Assembly (NCBI GenBank): GCA_964578535.1
Contig: CAZODI010000003.1
Span: 54,129-118,128 of the forward strand
Reading direction: 5' to 3'
Length of the DNA stretch: 64,000 bases
DNA from: PHBD01 sp964578535
GTDB lineage: Bacteria; Desulfobacterota; Syntrophia; Syntrophales; PHBD01
Shown here: positions 26,673-33,477 of the stretch, piece by piece
How positions within the stretch are numbered: position 1 is the first letter of the stretch
How the letters are laid out: the number at the start of each line of letters is the position of its first letter
Made by a program: the position numbers and the translations under genes
The notes under the pieces: generated by a model
Database searches by the model: none
What the model was told of the DNA's origin: nothing
Seen by the model: the letters and a program-made list of their open reading frames with translations, nothing else

Positions 26673-27215
26673 ATGGAAAAGACAGAGCGCGTCATGAGCG
26701 ATGCAGAGAAAATTCTGGTCGCCCTGGGGGCGGCAATCGGCGGCGGTTGCGAGAAATGCGCGGAGAATCTGTTCAAGCTCGCCGAAGGACAGGGGATTGC
26801 CGCAGAGGAGCTGGCATCGGCATGCCGGATGGGATTCGAGGCCAAATCGGAAGCCATGCGAGCCATGAAGAACCGGCTGGCCGGGATGTTCAAAGCCGAC
26901 GGGGAACCCGGTGAGGAAGGGCGGAATACGGACCTGCGGAAGTGTGCGGCCATGATTCGCGCCGCCGCGTTTGCCGCGGCAAACGCGGCCCCGGATGCCG
27001 CGGATGAAATGAAGCAGGCATTCAAACAGGGAGCGGACAAAGGGGATTTCAGGATGTGCCTGTCCATCGTCAGGACGATCCGCGAAAAGGCGGCGACATT
27101 CGCCGACCAGGACGTCCTGGAGAGGATGGAGGGCGCCATGTCCGAGGGACGGAAGACGGACAGGGAGGCAGTCGGCGCGTGCTGTGCAGACGGCCCCGCC
27201 TGTACGTGCAATTAA
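26673..27215 (+). CDS. carboxymuconolactone-decarboxylase-like protein with Cys-rich tail
   Basis: 180 aa from the ATG at 26673 (GGAGG about 11 bases upstream). The N-terminal part resembles the AhpD/CMD helix pair: L-V-A-L-G-A-A-I-G-G-G-C-E-K-C (Cys26, Cys29) followed by G-I-A-A-E-E-L, where CMD proteins have C-x-x-C and a following G-x-x-x-E-E-I. The end reads G-A-C-C-A-D-G-P-A-C-T-C-N, a likely soft-metal or thiol-reactive tail. Two similar helical halves may exist. A thiol-disulfide or metal-handling role is inferred. It is the first gene after the sigma-54 promoter and 10 bases from the next gene. Confidence 0.65.
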   Translation: MEKTERVMSDAEKILVALGAAIGGGCEKCAENLFKLAEGQGIAAEELASACRMGFEAKSEAMRAMKNRLAGMFKADGEPGEEGRNTDLRKCAAMIRAAAFAAANAAPDAADEMKQAFKQGADKGDFRMCLSIVRTIREKAATFADQDVLERMEGAMSEGRKTDREAVGACCADGPACTCN

Positions 27216-27225
27216 GGAGCGAGCC

Positions 27226-27471
27226 ATGCATCAATCAAACGGAAAAGAAATGAGTGCCTGCTTTCCGGGATCCGGAGAACAGGAAGGTCGAGGGGAATGG
27301 TGCCGCCGAACCAGGCTGGGCATCCTGTTCATCATCATCGGGACGCTGTGGCTGATGGCACGGATCGGCTGGATTGACGGCAGCCTGTTTTTCCCGCTGA
27401 CGATGATCATTGTCGGGCTGTGGATCTGCCTGACTTCCGAAATATCGAGAAGAAAGAAGCGATTACCTTGA
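27226..27471 (+). CDS. small membrane protein, LiaF/DUF5668-like
   Basis: 81 aa from the ATG at 27226 with AAGGAGCGAGCC upstream. Charged N-terminus with two cysteines, then R-L-G-I-L-F-I-I-I-G-T-L-W-L and a second hydrophobic segment F-F-P-L-T-M-I-I-V-G-L-W-I, the two-helix pattern common in LiaF-TM/DUF5668 domains. Probably sits in the inner membrane. It begins 10 bases after the Cys-rich CMD-like gene and ends 42 bases before the methyltransferase-like gene, so it belongs to the same transcript. Confidence 0.7.
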   Translation: MHQSNGKEMSACFPGSGEQEGRGEWCRRTRLGILFIIIGTLWLMARIGWIDGSLFFPLTMIIVGLWICLTSEISRRKKRLP

Positions 27472-27513
27472 CAAACAAATAAAGAACGGTCCTTCAACCG
27501 TTGAGGAGGCAAT

Positions 27514-28008
27514 ATGATTTCGTCCCGCATGCCCTGGTGGAAAGGCACCCGCGGTGAATGGTATGTCGTCGGGCAGGCTGCCCTGTTCCTGCTGGTCGCG
27601 TTCGGTCCGAGACACGGATGGGCGCCGCCTGCCTGGCCGCATCCGTATGTGCAGGCCGGGCTCTTCCTGGGCGGCATTCTGCTGCTGGCCGGGTTCTTCC
27701 TGGTCGTGAGCGGCGCGCTGAAGCTGGGGAGAAACATCGCGGCCGTGCCATGCCCCAAGGAAGGCGCGACGCTGATCGTCGGCGGACCGTACTCTCTTGT
27801 GCGCCACCCCATGTATGGAGGCGCGATCATCATGGCCTTTGGATGGGCCTTCTTCATCCAGGGCTGCCTCACGTTTCTTTACGCCTTGATTCTGTTTGTG
27901 TTCCTCGATCTCAAGGCGCGGCGGGAAGAGCGGTGGCTGCAGGATACGTTCTGCGGCTACGAGGAATATCGGAAGCGTGTCAAGAAGCTGATTCCCTATG
28001 TGTATTGA
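27514..28008 (+). CDS. isoprenylcysteine carboxyl methyltransferase-family membrane protein
   Basis: 164 aa, about four membrane segments. The ICMT/PEMT signature is present: G-G-P-Y-S-L-V-R-H-P-M-Y-G-G, then a C-terminal E-E-R-W-L ... Y-E-E-Y-R-K-R-V-K that forms the S-adenosylmethionine-binding end in the family. It should methylate a carboxyl, thiol or lipid group at the membrane. TTGAGGAGGCAAT precedes the ATG. It is the third gene of the transcript that leads to hgcAB. Whether it methylates anything related to metals is unknown. Confidence 0.85.
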   Translation: MISSRMPWWKGTRGEWYVVGQAALFLLVAFGPRHGWAPPAWPHPYVQAGLFLGGILLLAGFFLVVSGALKLGRNIAAVPCPKEGATLIVGGPYSLVRHPMYGGAIIMAFGWAFFIQGCLTFLYALILFVFLDLKARREERWLQDTFCGYEEYRKRVKKLIPYVY

Positions 28009-28069
28009 TATCCACCGATGAAGCGGATGTTCCCCCGGGACGAGTTTTTATGGACCATGCTTTTCATGC

Positions 28070-28098
28070 TTGACAACCACCCCACTATCATATAAATC
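28070..28098 (+). promoter_or_regulatory. sigma-70-type promoter in front of the AbrB-hgcA-hgcB genes
   Basis: A perfect -35 TTGACA at 28070-28075 and an AT-rich -10 region TATAAATC at 28091-28098 (spacer 15-17 depending on the hexamer chosen). The start codon of the AbrB-like gene is 60 bases further on. It would give hgcAB a promoter separate from the sigma-54 one. Confidence 0.5.
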
Positions 28099-28122
28099 AG
28101 CAGCGTCTGATTAATCTGATAG
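28085..28122. promoter_or_regulatory. inverted repeat overlapping the hgc promoter, candidate operator
   Basis: CTATCATATAAATCAG (28085-28100) and CTGATTAATCTGATAG (28107-28122) are inverse copies matching at 14 of 16 bases around a 6-base spacer. The left arm covers the -10 region, so a bound protein would block transcription. The AbrB-like protein encoded directly downstream is one candidate for autoregulation; an ArsR/MarR protein is another. Confidence 0.6.
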
Positions 28123-28158
28123 TTATCATATCCTGCAATCTGCGGGGGAGGTGGTTTC

Positions 28159-28443
28159 ATGGCCAAGGCCAAGACCAATACGCATGCGGCCTGTTGCGCT
28201 TCCGAAGACAGGGAATCGAGCTGTTGCCAGATTGAATCGCTCATCAGCGTCGATGAGCGGGGCCAGATGGTTCTCCCGAAAGACATCCGCGACAGGGCAA
28301 ACATCAAGGCCGGCGACAAGCTGGCCCTGATCAGCTTCCGGAAGGGCGGCGAGATCTGCTGCCTGACACTGATCAAGGCCGACAATCTGGCCGACCAGGT
28401 GAAGGGCTTCCTCGGCCCGGTGATGCGCGATGTCGTCTCCTGA
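28159..28443 (+). CDS. hgcC: Cys-rich AbrB/SpoVT-domain protein associated with hgcAB (HgcC-type)
   Basis: 94 aa with GGGGGAGGTGG before the ATG. Residues about 27-75 form a swapped-hairpin AbrB/MazE domain (I-S-V-D-E-R-G-Q-M-V-L-P, D-I-R-D-R-A-N-I-K-A-G-D-K-L). Three vicinal cysteine pairs are present: 12-13, 22-23 and 67-68. AbrB-fold proteins bind DNA as dimers; the Cys pairs could bind Hg(II), arsenic or another soft metal, so a metal-responsive regulator of hgcAB is a reasonable inference. A protein of this kind next to hgcAB is annotated elsewhere as HgcAB-associated protein HgcC. It ends 39 bases before hgcA. Confidence 0.75.
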   Translation: MAKAKTNTHAACCASEDRESSCCQIESLISVDERGQMVLPKDIRDRANIKAGDKLALISFRKGGEICCLTLIKADNLADQVKGFLGPVMRDVVS

Positions 28444-28482
28444 TAACCTGCTGTTATTCCTTGTCTGTCAGGAGACGGTTTT

Positions 28483-29637
28483 ATGAAACTTCCTGGAGCC
28501 GATTCGTCCAATCCGCCCGTTTTTCTGCCAATGGCGTCGCCGCAGGCCTGCGCCCTGGCGGATGCGGATATCACTCTGCAGGCGCCCCCTTCTCTCAATC
28601 AGTCTTTTGTGATCGGTAACGTCGAGGTTCCCGTGGGAAAGATTCCCCAGGTCTCATCGCTTCTGACCCGGCACGATCGTTGGGGCTCGATCAAGGCGCG
28701 CTGGGGCGTGGGCAGGATGGACTATGCCATCGATCCGGGCCTGTATGCGCTCGGATCACCCGACCAGGGATCTCCCGTACTCGTCACGGCCAACTACAAG
28801 ATGAGCTTCGACTGCCTGCGGGAGGCCCTGCCGGGACGGAACCTCTGGATCCTCGTCCTCGACACGGAGGGCATCAACGTCTGGTGCGCCGCCGGCAAGG
28901 GCACCTTCGGGACGGGGGAACTGGTCCGCCGCATCAAGGCGAGCGGCCTGGCCGATTGCGTCAGGCACCGCGACCTGATCCTGCCTCAACTGGGCGCTCC
29001 GGGCATCTCCGCCCACCTGGTCCGGAAGCTGTCCGGGTTCAAGGTCCACTACGGCCCGATTCTCGCCCGGGACATTCCCGACTATCTCGACGCCGGCATG
29101 AAAGCAACGCCCGGGATGCGGCGAAGAACGTTCCCGCTTCTGGAGCGCTCCGTGCTCATTCCCATCGAGCTGCTCGCGGCGATGAAGCCCGCGGCCGCGA
29201 TCATCCCCGTCCTGCTGTTGATCAGCGCGCTCGGCGGGAACGGGTCTTTCCTGCAGAACATGCTTCACGACGGAATCTTTTCGCTGACGGCTTTCCTGCT
29301 GGCGATCCTTTCCGGTGCAATCCTGAGCCCGCTCCTTCTCCCCTTTCTCCCCGGGCGCGCCTTTGCAACGAAGGGATTTTCCATCGGCCTCGCAACGGCG
29401 ATGATCTTTCTTTATGCATGGGGATTGGACCTGGAGAGTTGGCGGGACATTTTGTTCGGAGGGTCCTGGCTGCTCATGATCCCGGCGGTTTCGGCCTTCC
29501 TGGCGATGAACTTCACCGGGGCCTCCACCTACACGTCTCTCTCCGGGGTGAAGCGGGAGATGCGCTGGGCCTTGCCGGTGGAAATCGGCGCCGGCGTTTC
29601 CGGCTTTGCCGTTCTGCTGATTTCACGCTGGTTCTGA
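28483..29637 (+). CDS. hgcA: mercury methylation corrinoid protein HgcA
   Basis: 384 aa with AGGAG eight bases before the ATG. The diagnostic cap-helix motif N-V-W-C-A-A-G-K is present at residues 132-139; Cys135 is the residue that coordinates cobalt of the corrinoid in the family. Residues about 40-215 are the corrinoid-binding domain and about 219-384 form five membrane helices, the normal HgcA layout. HgcA carries a methyl group, derived from the methyl-tetrahydrofolate pathway, and transfers it to Hg(II), giving methylmercury; HgcB re-reduces the corrinoid. The next gene, 10 bases on, is hgcB. Assignment rests on the motif, topology and partner gene together. Confidence 0.96.
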   Translation: MKLPGADSSNPPVFLPMASPQACALADADITLQAPPSLNQSFVIGNVEVPVGKIPQVSSLLTRHDRWGSIKARWGVGRMDYAIDPGLYALGSPDQGSPVLVTANYKMSFDCLREALPGRNLWILVLDTEGINVWCAAGKGTFGTGELVRRIKASGLADCVRHRDLILPQLGAPGISAHLVRKLSGFKVHYGPILARDIPDYLDAGMKATPGMRRRTFPLLERSVLIPIELLAAMKPAAAIIPVLLLISALGGNGSFLQNMLHDGIFSLTAFLLAILSGAILSPLLLPFLPGRAFATKGFSIGLATAMIFLYAWGLDLESWRDILFGGSWLLMIPAVSAFLAMNFTGASTYTSLSGVKREMRWALPVEIGAGVSGFAVLLISRWF

Positions 29638-29647
29638 GGATATCACG

Positions 29648-29971
29648 ATGAGTATGATCTATCTGAAAAACGTGGTGACGCTGGAAGTCGATCGGGAAAA
29701 GTGCACGGGCTGCGGCGTTTGCCTGGAGGTTTGCCCGCACGAGGTCCTTGAACTCCGCGAAAAGCGCGTCCACATCCGGAATCGCGATGCCTGCATGGAG
29801 TGCGGCGCCTGCAGCCGGAATTGCCCCGCCGGCGCAGTGTTCGTCGAGGCAGGCGTCGGATGCGCCGCCGCCTTGATCAATGGGATGCTCAACCGGTCGG
29901 GCTCTTCCTGCTGCTGCAGCATCGATCCGAAGAACGCGTCCTCGGGCAGGTTCAAGGTGGATTGCTGCTGA
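29648..29971 (+). CDS. hgcB: mercury methylation ferredoxin HgcB
   Basis: 107 aa. Two 4Fe-4S cluster motifs: Cys19, 22, 25, 29 and Cys49, 52, 55, 59 (C-M-E-C-G-A-C). The conserved single Cys72 (G-V-G-C-A-A-A) and a C-terminal vicinal pair Cys106-107 follow; an extra C-C-C run stands at 88-90. In the family HgcB delivers electrons to the HgcA corrinoid, and its tail cysteines are thought to bind and hand over Hg(II). The three-cysteine run gives this copy more thiols in the tail than a minimal HgcB. It ends inside a terminator hairpin. Confidence 0.95.
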   Translation: MSMIYLKNVVTLEVDREKCTGCGVCLEVCPHEVLELREKRVHIRNRDACMECGACSRNCPAGAVFVEAGVGCAAALINGMLNRSGSSCCCSIDPKNASSGRFKVDCC

Positions 29972-30008
29972 TCGCAGCGGACCTCCGCCGCGATCAGCTT
30001 TTTCGTTT
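29967..30008 (+). terminator. rho-independent terminator after hgcB
   Basis: GCTGATCGC (29967-29975) pairs with GCGATCAGC (29990-29998), with further pairing GCGGA/TCCGC inside, followed by TTTTTCGTTT. The hairpin starts within the hgcB stop codon, so the hgc transcript ends sharply here. Confidence 0.85.
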
Positions 30009-30111
30009 GTTCATCCGGGTTCGTCCCCAACCCTCCTCGGCATCATATCCATCCAGACGCGTGTCCGCTCAAAAGAGATGAGCAGGGAGGGAATGGTCCC
30101 GCAGAAACCAA

Positions 30112-30897
30112 TCAGGGCTTCAGTTTCGCGTACAGTCCCGACAGTTTTGTCCGGTAAGCCGAGCGAATCGCCTCCTCATCCTCCGCAAGAGGCTTCACCG
30201 GGACGAGATTCATGACTTCCGCCGGCGAGAGTCCCGAATCAAAAAGGGTCTTCGCCGCCCCCTTCACCATCTTGTTCAGGGCCCGGGAAGCCTGCTTCGG
30301 AGAGAGGCCAAAGGATTCTCCGAGTTCCCGGAGCTCCTGCAACTGGAACCACAGGTAGGTGGGTCCCATGGCCGACAGGACGGCATAGGCCTCCAGGGTC
30401 CCCTCCTCCACCTCCGGGCAGTCGCCCAGGGTCTCGAAGGTTTTCCGCAGTCCCTTCTTTTCGTCTTCGTCAAAAACGGATGCGAAGGCGACGGGGTTGA
30501 ATCCCTTGTTGACGATCGACGGCGCATTGGGGATCATCCGGACGATCCGTGTAAAGCCCCCGAGACCGTTTGACAGCTGGGCGATGGTCAGCTTCGGCGC
30601 CAGGGAGATCACGATGGAATCTCTGCCCAGCATGGGCCGGATTTCGCCCAGGATGCCCATGATTGCCGGCGGATGAAGGGCAATGAAGACAAGATCCTCC
30701 TTTGCGGGCCGTTTCGGGTCCGCCCCTGCCGTTTCGATCCCGGGGAAACGGGCCTTCAGCGCCCGTAGAATCTCTTCGCCGGCATCGCTGACAATGACCC
30801 TCTCCGGCATCCTGTCCTTTCGTTCCAAGCCCTCCAGAATGATCCGAACGATCCGCCCGCCGCCGATGAAACCCATGGACCCATTCTTCTTTTTCAT
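30112..30897 (-). CDS. pyrroline-5-carboxylate reductase-like NAD(P) oxidoreductase
   Basis: 261 aa. N-terminal Rossmann motif M-G-F-I-G-G-G-R-I; then the P5CR-type R-I-V-R-M-I-P-N-A-P-S and a helical dimerisation half with L-S-A-M-G-P-T-Y. Classical ProC reduces pyrroline-5-carboxylate to proline; this copy is divergent (no typical S-G-S-G-P-A-Y, here S-A-M-G-P-T-Y), so it may act on another imine or be a ProC paralog. Basic M-K-K-K start preceded by GGAGAAAAACT. Isolated gene, convergent with hgcB. Confidence 0.78.
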   Translation of the reverse strand: MKKKNGSMGFIGGGRIVRIILEGLERKDRMPERVIVSDAGEEILRALKARFPGIETAGADPKRPAKEDLVFIALHPPAIMGILGEIRPMLGRDSIVISLAPKLTIAQLSNGLGGFTRIVRMIPNAPSIVNKGFNPVAFASVFDEDEKKGLRKTFETLGDCPEVEEGTLEAYAVLSAMGPTYLWFQLQELRELGESFGLSPKQASRALNKMVKGAAKTLFDSGLSPAEVMNLVPVKPLAEDEEAIRSAYRTKLSGLYAKLKP

Positions 30898-31024
30898 AGT
30901 TTTTCTCCTGTTGTCCTTTTTATTCGTTCATCCATAAAAGTCTGATGCATGATTCGACAGTGAATCGACCCTGCTCATTAATAGTCAGTAGCAATGTCCA
31001 AATCGTCAACCGGAACCTCCCCTT

Positions 31025-31255
31025 TCACAAAACCTTCCGGTCGATTTGTCCGATGAAAAATTTATGGTGTTTCGGTTTCTCGAACCCCTGCCTGACGCCT
31101 TGGTTTTCCCTGACCCAATGATTGTGGTCGCCGTCGAGAACAGCCACACGTTTTTCACACCCCCATACGCATGCATAGGCGACATAGGTCATGCAGACCC
31201 TCTCCTGCGGGGTGTCGGTCTTGCCGATACGGTCTCAATTGCCGACGCACGATAA
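31025..31255 (-). pseudogene. possible rhodanese (sulfurtransferase) remnant
   Basis: The minus-strand frame ending at TGA 31025-31027 reads R-V-C-M-T-Y-V-A-Y-A-C ... V-A-V-L-D-G-D-H-N-H-W-V-R-E-N, which resembles the middle of a rhodanese domain (tyrosine-rich strand, then V-L-D-G-G-x-x-x-W-x-x-E). A stop codon lies just upstream in frame, there is no start signal, and the catalytic loop is missing. The likely source is a decayed thiosulfate sulfurtransferase gene. The rest of 30898-31278 shows only AT-rich promoter-like sequence for the ProC-like gene. Confidence 0.35.
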
Positions 31256-31278
31256 CATGAAACGACATCCCCAGGAAT

Positions 31279-32376
31279 TTACTTTCCGACCGTACCGCTA
31301 CCCAGCCGCTGCCTCAGCAGAGCCAGGCCATCCCGAATCTCTTTCCCCCCTGAATATTCGAGGACTTCCGTCTCGGAATACTTGATCACAACGGTAGGCG
31401 TCCCTGTCGCCTTGAACTTCCGGATGATCTGGTTGAACTGGTCGAGGACCGGCTTCGGGTTGTACGGGCTCAGCGCAATCCCTTGGCTCTTCAGTGCTTT
31501 TTCCACTTCCGGCTCGAGCACCACGTTTCGAGAGGCCAGCGAGAAAAGCACGTTCCGGGCCTTCAGTGCCCCCTGGAACCCGCCGCCGGCGTGAACTGCG
31601 TAGAGAAAATACTTCACATACAGCGGAGTATTCTTGTAGATCGGCATGTCCACAAAGGCAATCCTGACACCGCCTGTCGCCATGACGGCCTTGAGTCCGG
31701 CCTCCAGATCGTTCTCGATACCCCGGCAGGGCGGGCAGAAGTAGTCCGTGAAGACATAAACCTCGTAACGGCCGTTTCCATAAGCGGGAAACGTCCCCGC
31801 GTCCTGTCCATAGGCAGGAGTCGCGGATCCGGAAAAGGTCAGGGTCACGAACAGGTAGCCCAGAAGCGCAAAGGCAAGAAGAGGCAGGCGGATCCTCCCC
31901 GACGGAGGTACGGGAAATTCTCCGAGGGAATACAGGATCGCATTCATGAAACCCGTCCGGACCCGGGGCGAAACGCCATAGTTGATCGCGAAGGCCACGG
32001 CCACGATGCCACCGAAGGCGAGGCAGAAGGGGCAGAAAACGTCCTCCTTGAACTGGAAGGCAATCAGGAATGCCTCCACGCCGAGGCCACCGGCCAGGAG
32101 AGCACGGACCAGCGGCGTCTGCCGGATGAGGGAGCAGATGATGACCGCCGCCATGAAGGCGATGCCGATCCATTTGAGATCGATGCCCCAGATATCCCCC
32201 TTCAGATAGCTGCAACTTGTATCGCAAACGGTGTAAAAAACCATCAGGGCGATTCCCGCCGCAGCCAGGATCAGTGTGATTGGATTTCTGTATTTCCCGA
32301 TGAGTTTCACATGAATGAACCCTCCTCGCCACAGCCTGCTTGAATGAGTCAAATCACCCAGATTTCTTTTACTCAT
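31279..32376 (-). CDS. vitamin K epoxide reductase-DsbA-like thioredoxin fusion
   Basis: 365 aa. The N-terminal half is a VKOR domain with about five membrane segments and its cysteines in C-D-T-S-C and C-P-F-C. The C-terminal half is a periplasmic thioredoxin/DsbA-like domain with the active site C-P-P-C (in D-Y-F-C-P-P-C-R) and a cis-Pro region G-T-P-T-V-V. Such fusions oxidise cysteines of exported proteins and pass electrons to the quinone pool. The ATG at 32376 overlaps the end of the CMD gene by eight bases; a GTG at 32310 with GGAGG upstream is an equally good start and gives a more usual N-terminus. It is the last gene of a three-gene operon. Confidence 0.85.
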   Translation of the reverse strand: MSKRNLGDLTHSSRLWRGGFIHVKLIGKYRNPITLILAAAGIALMVFYTVCDTSCSYLKGDIWGIDLKWIGIAFMAAVIICSLIRQTPLVRALLAGGLGVEAFLIAFQFKEDVFCPFCLAFGGIVAVAFAINYGVSPRVRTGFMNAILYSLGEFPVPPSGRIRLPLLAFALLGYLFVTLTFSGSATPAYGQDAGTFPAYGNGRYEVYVFTDYFCPPCRGIENDLEAGLKAVMATGGVRIAFVDMPIYKNTPLYVKYFLYAVHAGGGFQGALKARNVLFSLASRNVVLEPEVEKALKSQGIALSPYNPKPVLDQFNQIIRKFKATGTPTVVIKYSETEVLEYSGGKEIRDGLALLRQRLGSGTVGK

Positions 32377-32737
32377 GGCTCAGCAACTCCTCGAAACCCT
32401 CCACGGCCGTGGCGAAGATCGTCGATGCCCTGGCCTGCCGCGCAACCATGATAGCCTCGGCGATTTCCTCCTTTGAAACGCCTGCCTTCGCGGCCCCCTT
32501 CATGAAGACCGTCGTGCACATCGTGCTCTCCACGGCGGCGGCAACGGCAATCATGATGAGATGCTTGTACTTCGGAGGAATAAGGGGCTGCTCCATGATA
32601 AACTTCCTGCCCCGGGCCTGTTCGAAGACGAATCCCGGGGTGATCGATCCCAATACGCGCATTGGACGGGGATCTCCTCCGCTCATATCTTCCATCTGCC
32701 TGAGAAGTTCTTCCAGGGTCGGCTGATTGCTTTCCAT
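32369..32737 (-). CDS. carboxymuconolactone decarboxylase-family protein
   Basis: 122 aa with AGGAGGATAAAGC before the ATG. CMD/AhpD fold: I-P-P-K-Y-K-H-L-I-M-I-A-V-A-A-A and A-G-V-S-K-E-E-I-A-E-A. Where AhpD has C-x-x-C-x3-H, this protein has a single cysteine (S-T-M-C-T-T), so it lacks the AhpD peroxidase dyad. Probably a redox or ring-opening protein of unknown substrate, cytoplasmic. Overlaps the VKOR-DsbA gene and lies 20 bases after the NifX-like gene. Confidence 0.83.
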   Translation of the reverse strand: MESNQPTLEELLRQMEDMSGGDPRPMRVLGSITPGFVFEQARGRKFIMEQPLIPPKYKHLIMIAVAAAVESTMCTTVFMKGAAKAGVSKEEIAEAIMVARQARASTIFATAVEGFEELLSHE

Positions 32738-32757
32738 GCTTTATCCTCCTGATTCGT

Positions 32758-33063
32758 TTATTTATTCGATTGAAGTAAGTACATTTGCAGAATCTCCATT
32801 GCGTCTCCCATCTGGTTATCCAGCACGTGGATCCCCTGCTTCTCCAGCCAGTTCTTTGTTGTCTCATCGATCCCACCGCAAAGCAGGGTCTCCGGCCCCA
32901 GGGCGAGCAGTCGCGTCTTCCTGGTCACCGCCGTCATATTTCCAAGGGAGATGCGCCAGGAGGAACAAATCGAGCCGGCATCAATCTGGACCAATAGAAG
33001 CTCCCGCGCCGTAAAAAAATGGGGAGAAACCCGGTTCTCGTAAAGCGGGATGGCCACCTTCAA
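32758..33063 (-). CDS. NifX/NifB-type iron-molybdenum-cofactor-binding domain protein
   Basis: 101 aa if started at the TTG at 33063, which has AGGAGG ten bases upstream and gives K-V-A-I-P-L-Y-E-N-R-V-S-P-H-F, the standard beginning of this domain. The longer frame to 33177 has no signal. Other marks: G-G-I-D-E-T-T and a C-terminal G-D-A-M-E-I-L-Q. The family binds or carries iron-sulfur or Mo-Fe clusters; outside nitrogen fixers the role is uncertain. It heads the operon with the CMD and VKOR-DsbA genes, divergent from the MarR gene. Confidence 0.78.
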   Translation of the reverse strand: MKVAIPLYENRVSPHFFTARELLLVQIDAGSICSSWRISLGNMTAVTRKTRLLALGPETLLCGGIDETTKNWLEKQGIHVLDNQMGDAMEILQMYLLQSNK

Positions 33064-33477
33064 TGGAAATTCGCCTCCTGAGGTTTCAGCACCCACATTC
33101 TGATTTAAGGGAGCAAGGGGTATGCCATAGAACTTACACTCCAAGACGATCGGGTGGCATTTCCGATTCCACAACACATGACGCTTCCATTCGCAAACGT
33201 TGAAGGAATCGGTTTACAATACAATCGGTTAAATACATTCTATGAAAGCTCTTTCGTTGAGTTGAAAGATCTTGAGAAGAAACGTGAAGCTGCTCGTGAC
33301 GGGCGAGTGCGACGAACGTTTCACATCTGAAACTGTTTCGCGCAGAGCGTTAACATGTGAAACGGGCATAGGATTCTTCAGAAGGATAAATATTAGTTGA
33401 CATCCTCAACCAGTTCTGTCAAAAGCCTCCCGATAAAAGACTTGTTTGCCAACACATCCTTATGTGCCGGAGGCCCC
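33064..33477. other. divergent control region between NifX-like and MarR genes
   Basis: About 410 bases without a gene. It holds the inverted repeat described separately (33318-33363), an embedded GTTTCACATCTGAAAC palindrome and a TTGACA at about 33396. The AT-rich stretch before the MarR gene is likely promoter DNA for the rightward transcript. Confidence 0.45.
33318..33363. promoter_or_regulatory. GTTTCACAT ... ATGTGAAAC inverted repeat, candidate MarR operator
   Basis: GTTTCACAT at 33318-33326 and its exact inverse ATGTGAAAC at 33355-33363, 28 bases apart; the left arm also forms a local palindrome GTTTCA-CATC-TGAAAC. It sits in the gap between two divergent transcripts, where a MarR-type repressor encoded next door would be expected to bind. 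Inference from position and symmetry. Confidence 0.55.
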
